This document shows positions 59,551 through 60,424 of a stretch of 60,424 nt of DNA, in pieces. Each line of letters begins with the position of its first letter. Positions within the stretch are counted from its first letter, which is position 1. Both the position numbers and the translations under genes were made by a program. The stretch lies in NCBI GenBank assembly GCA_049282265.1, contig JBAPTR010000174.1, forward strand, positions 1 to 60,424, read 5' to 3'. The notes under the pieces are model-generated. The model ran no database searches. It had not been told where the DNA came from and saw only the letters and a program-made list of their open reading frames with translations. Origin of the DNA: CAYUCJ01 sp049282265 (GTDB lineage: Bacteria; Desulfobacterota; DSM-4660; Desulfatiglandales; Desulfatiglandaceae).

Positions 59551-59897
59551 TCAAGGAATCCTGCCTTCTCGCGGTATTTTTTTCTGTCTTACCGCCTCTT
59601 TTGGGTTGTAGCAGAGGATGTATCGCCGCCTGCGTTCTCCGTCACCCACGATGACTTCCTTTGCATGGAGGTTGTCAGGGATCACGTGGTATCGGCCCCG
59701 TTTGGTGATCACTTCATCCTTGACCTCGCTCACCGCACCCCCAGGCATTTACCGCAGGCCCTTGCAAGCTCTTTGCGGTTGGCCTCCGAGTTCATGCCCG
59801 CGTCGGCAACGAACATGGCACGATCCGGATCCCATCCCCTGAGGTCAGCCTTGACCTTCTCGTTGGTGGTGACATCGGCGGTGTTCCCGGAAAACAT
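59551..59897 (-). pseudogene. IS1634-like transposase remnant, frameshifted
   Basis: Two fragments in different frames. The first runs from 59897 to about 59735 and carries FSGNTADVTT, VKADLRGWDPDRAMFVADAG and ELARACGK; the second runs from 59748 to 59551 and carries VSEVKDEVITKRGRYHVI, NLHAKEVIVGDGERRRRYIL and CYNPKEA. These are typical of the catalytic middle of IS1634-family DDE transposases. Both ends of the gene are missing and the frame breaks near 59740. The remnant points to past insertion at the right end of the window. Confidence 0.7.
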
Positions 59898-59934
59898 AGA
59901 TAAACAAGGATAAAATATATGATACGAAGGAGTA

Positions 59935-59963
59935 TTGTCAAACGCTATTTCCGATAGTATTAT
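59935..59963 (+). promoter_or_regulatory. Predicted sigma-70-type promoter upstream of the AbiE remnant
   Basis: TTGTCA (59935-59940), a 17-base spacer and TATTAT (59958-59963) match the consensus at five of six positions in each hexamer. It reads toward the AbiE remnant, 34 bases before its ATG, and may be a leftover of the original operon promoter or of the adjacent insertion sequence. Confidence 0.4.
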
Positions 59964-59996
59964 GGGTTTTATCGAATCAGACCGACTGCCTCTGTT

Positions 59997-60362
59997 ATGG
60001 CCAACTGGAATTGCTGGTTGGGGATATCCGGCTTTCATGAGATCGGAACACAGGCTTCCCATGAAGTCTGGATGCCCATCGACCGCCGAGCCGCACGCCC
60101 CCGGACCATGCATCCCAGGATGCGGATCATGCGTTTCTCCGGAAAGGCCCTCACCGAGAGGCTTCTTTATCGCCTTTTCATCTCGAAATACGCCGGGGAC
60201 TTTGTTTTAAAGGGAGCCATGCTGTTCACGGCATGGACAGGTCCGTCATACAGACCAACCGTTGACATGGAGTCCCTCGGCCATGGTGAAGATTCCAGAG
60301 AGCGGCTTGCGGAAGTATTTTGGAACATCTGCGGTTTTGCTTTAGTTACCCCACGTTACTGA
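59997..60362 (+). pseudogene. Deletion fusion of AbiEi-type antitoxin to AbiEii-type toxin, truncated
   Basis: A 121-codon frame built of two gene pieces. Residues about 10-53 resemble the C-terminal part of an AbiEi antitoxin (HEVWMPIDRRAARPR, then MRIMRFSGKALTE). Residues about 54-115 resemble the start of an AbiEii nucleotidyltransferase toxin (RLLYRLFISKYAGDFVLKGA, then FTAWTGPSYRPT). The expected catalytic D-x-D-L-L-G reads DMESLG, and the chain stops soon after. The antitoxin C-terminus is joined in frame to the toxin core, as expected from an internal deletion. It cannot be an active toxin. Confidence 0.6.
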
Positions 60363-60424
60363 ACTTCCCTGCACCTCTTATCAGAGCCTGCCCTAACGCA
60401 AATTCGCAATGACGGGATTAAACA

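Overview
The window reads as chromosome of an anaerobic, Gram-negative bacterium of the Deltaproteobacteria / Desulfobacterota type. This rests on gene content, not on a marker gene: two subunits of the 2-hydroxyacyl-CoA dehydratase / benzoyl-CoA reductase family, a four-subunit ferredoxin-dependent 2-oxoacid oxidoreductase (korDABC), HypA/HypB nickel chaperones, a corrinoid-activator-like ASKHA ATPase (DUF4445), several two-component regulators of the sigma-54 type, a prepilin peptidase and DUF2333. No tRNA, rRNA, prophage or CRISPR array was seen.

Layout. 1-9475 holds membrane and signalling genes: a retropepsin-like protein cut by the left edge, DUF1003, DUF2914, a diadenylate cyclase fused to YbbR domains, two APC permeases with universal-stress tails, and two related coiled-coil proteins, one ending in an RCK_C (TrkA-C) ligand-binding domain. 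This looks like a c-di-AMP synthase next to candidate effectors. 9593-12580 is polyamine synthesis (speE, speD) with a sigma-54 activator. 13295-17763 is a compact six-gene cluster: LysW-like zinc-ribbon carrier, small charged protein, divergent SpeD-like pyruvoyl protein, GNAT, ATP-grasp ligase and PLP decarboxylase. I regard it as the best candidate for an undescribed pathway. 18228-25086 carries yjbQ, the ASKHA ATPase, DUF2333, hypA, hypB, a small kinase-like protein, a Fur-FeoA fusion and an MBL-fold hydrolase. 25657-29001 is a phosphorelay (hybrid kinase, Hpt, GGDEF response regulator), followed by a 5'-truncated nucleotidyl cyclase, a VapBC-like pair, an M18 aminopeptidase and pyrDK.

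35003-38291 holds an unknown protein plus two dehydratase-family subunits without an adjacent activator. 38328-44826 is housekeeping: pgeF, a long SRP RNA with Alu domain, an HU/IHF gene, hisC-cmk-rpsA and sppA. 44819-49180 holds a TsaC-like protein, pilD and a PilS/PilR-like pair. 49194-53725 links korDABC and glutamate dehydrogenase (2-oxoglutarate metabolism is a natural link, but the keto-acid substrate is not proven). 53794-59524 holds a receiver-PEP-synthase-like hybrid, a ComB-like phosphatase and a phosphoesterase-nucleotidyltransferase fusion. The right end is a graveyard: an IS1634-like transposase remnant and a deletion fusion of an AbiEi antitoxin to an AbiEii toxin.

Two families of dispersed intergenic repeats cross the window: a ~230-250 bp nested-hairpin element (three long and three partial copies) and GTAGGAGC-type REP palindromes. 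Coordinates of repeats are by eye and good to a few bases. Functions come from motif recognition; no search was run.
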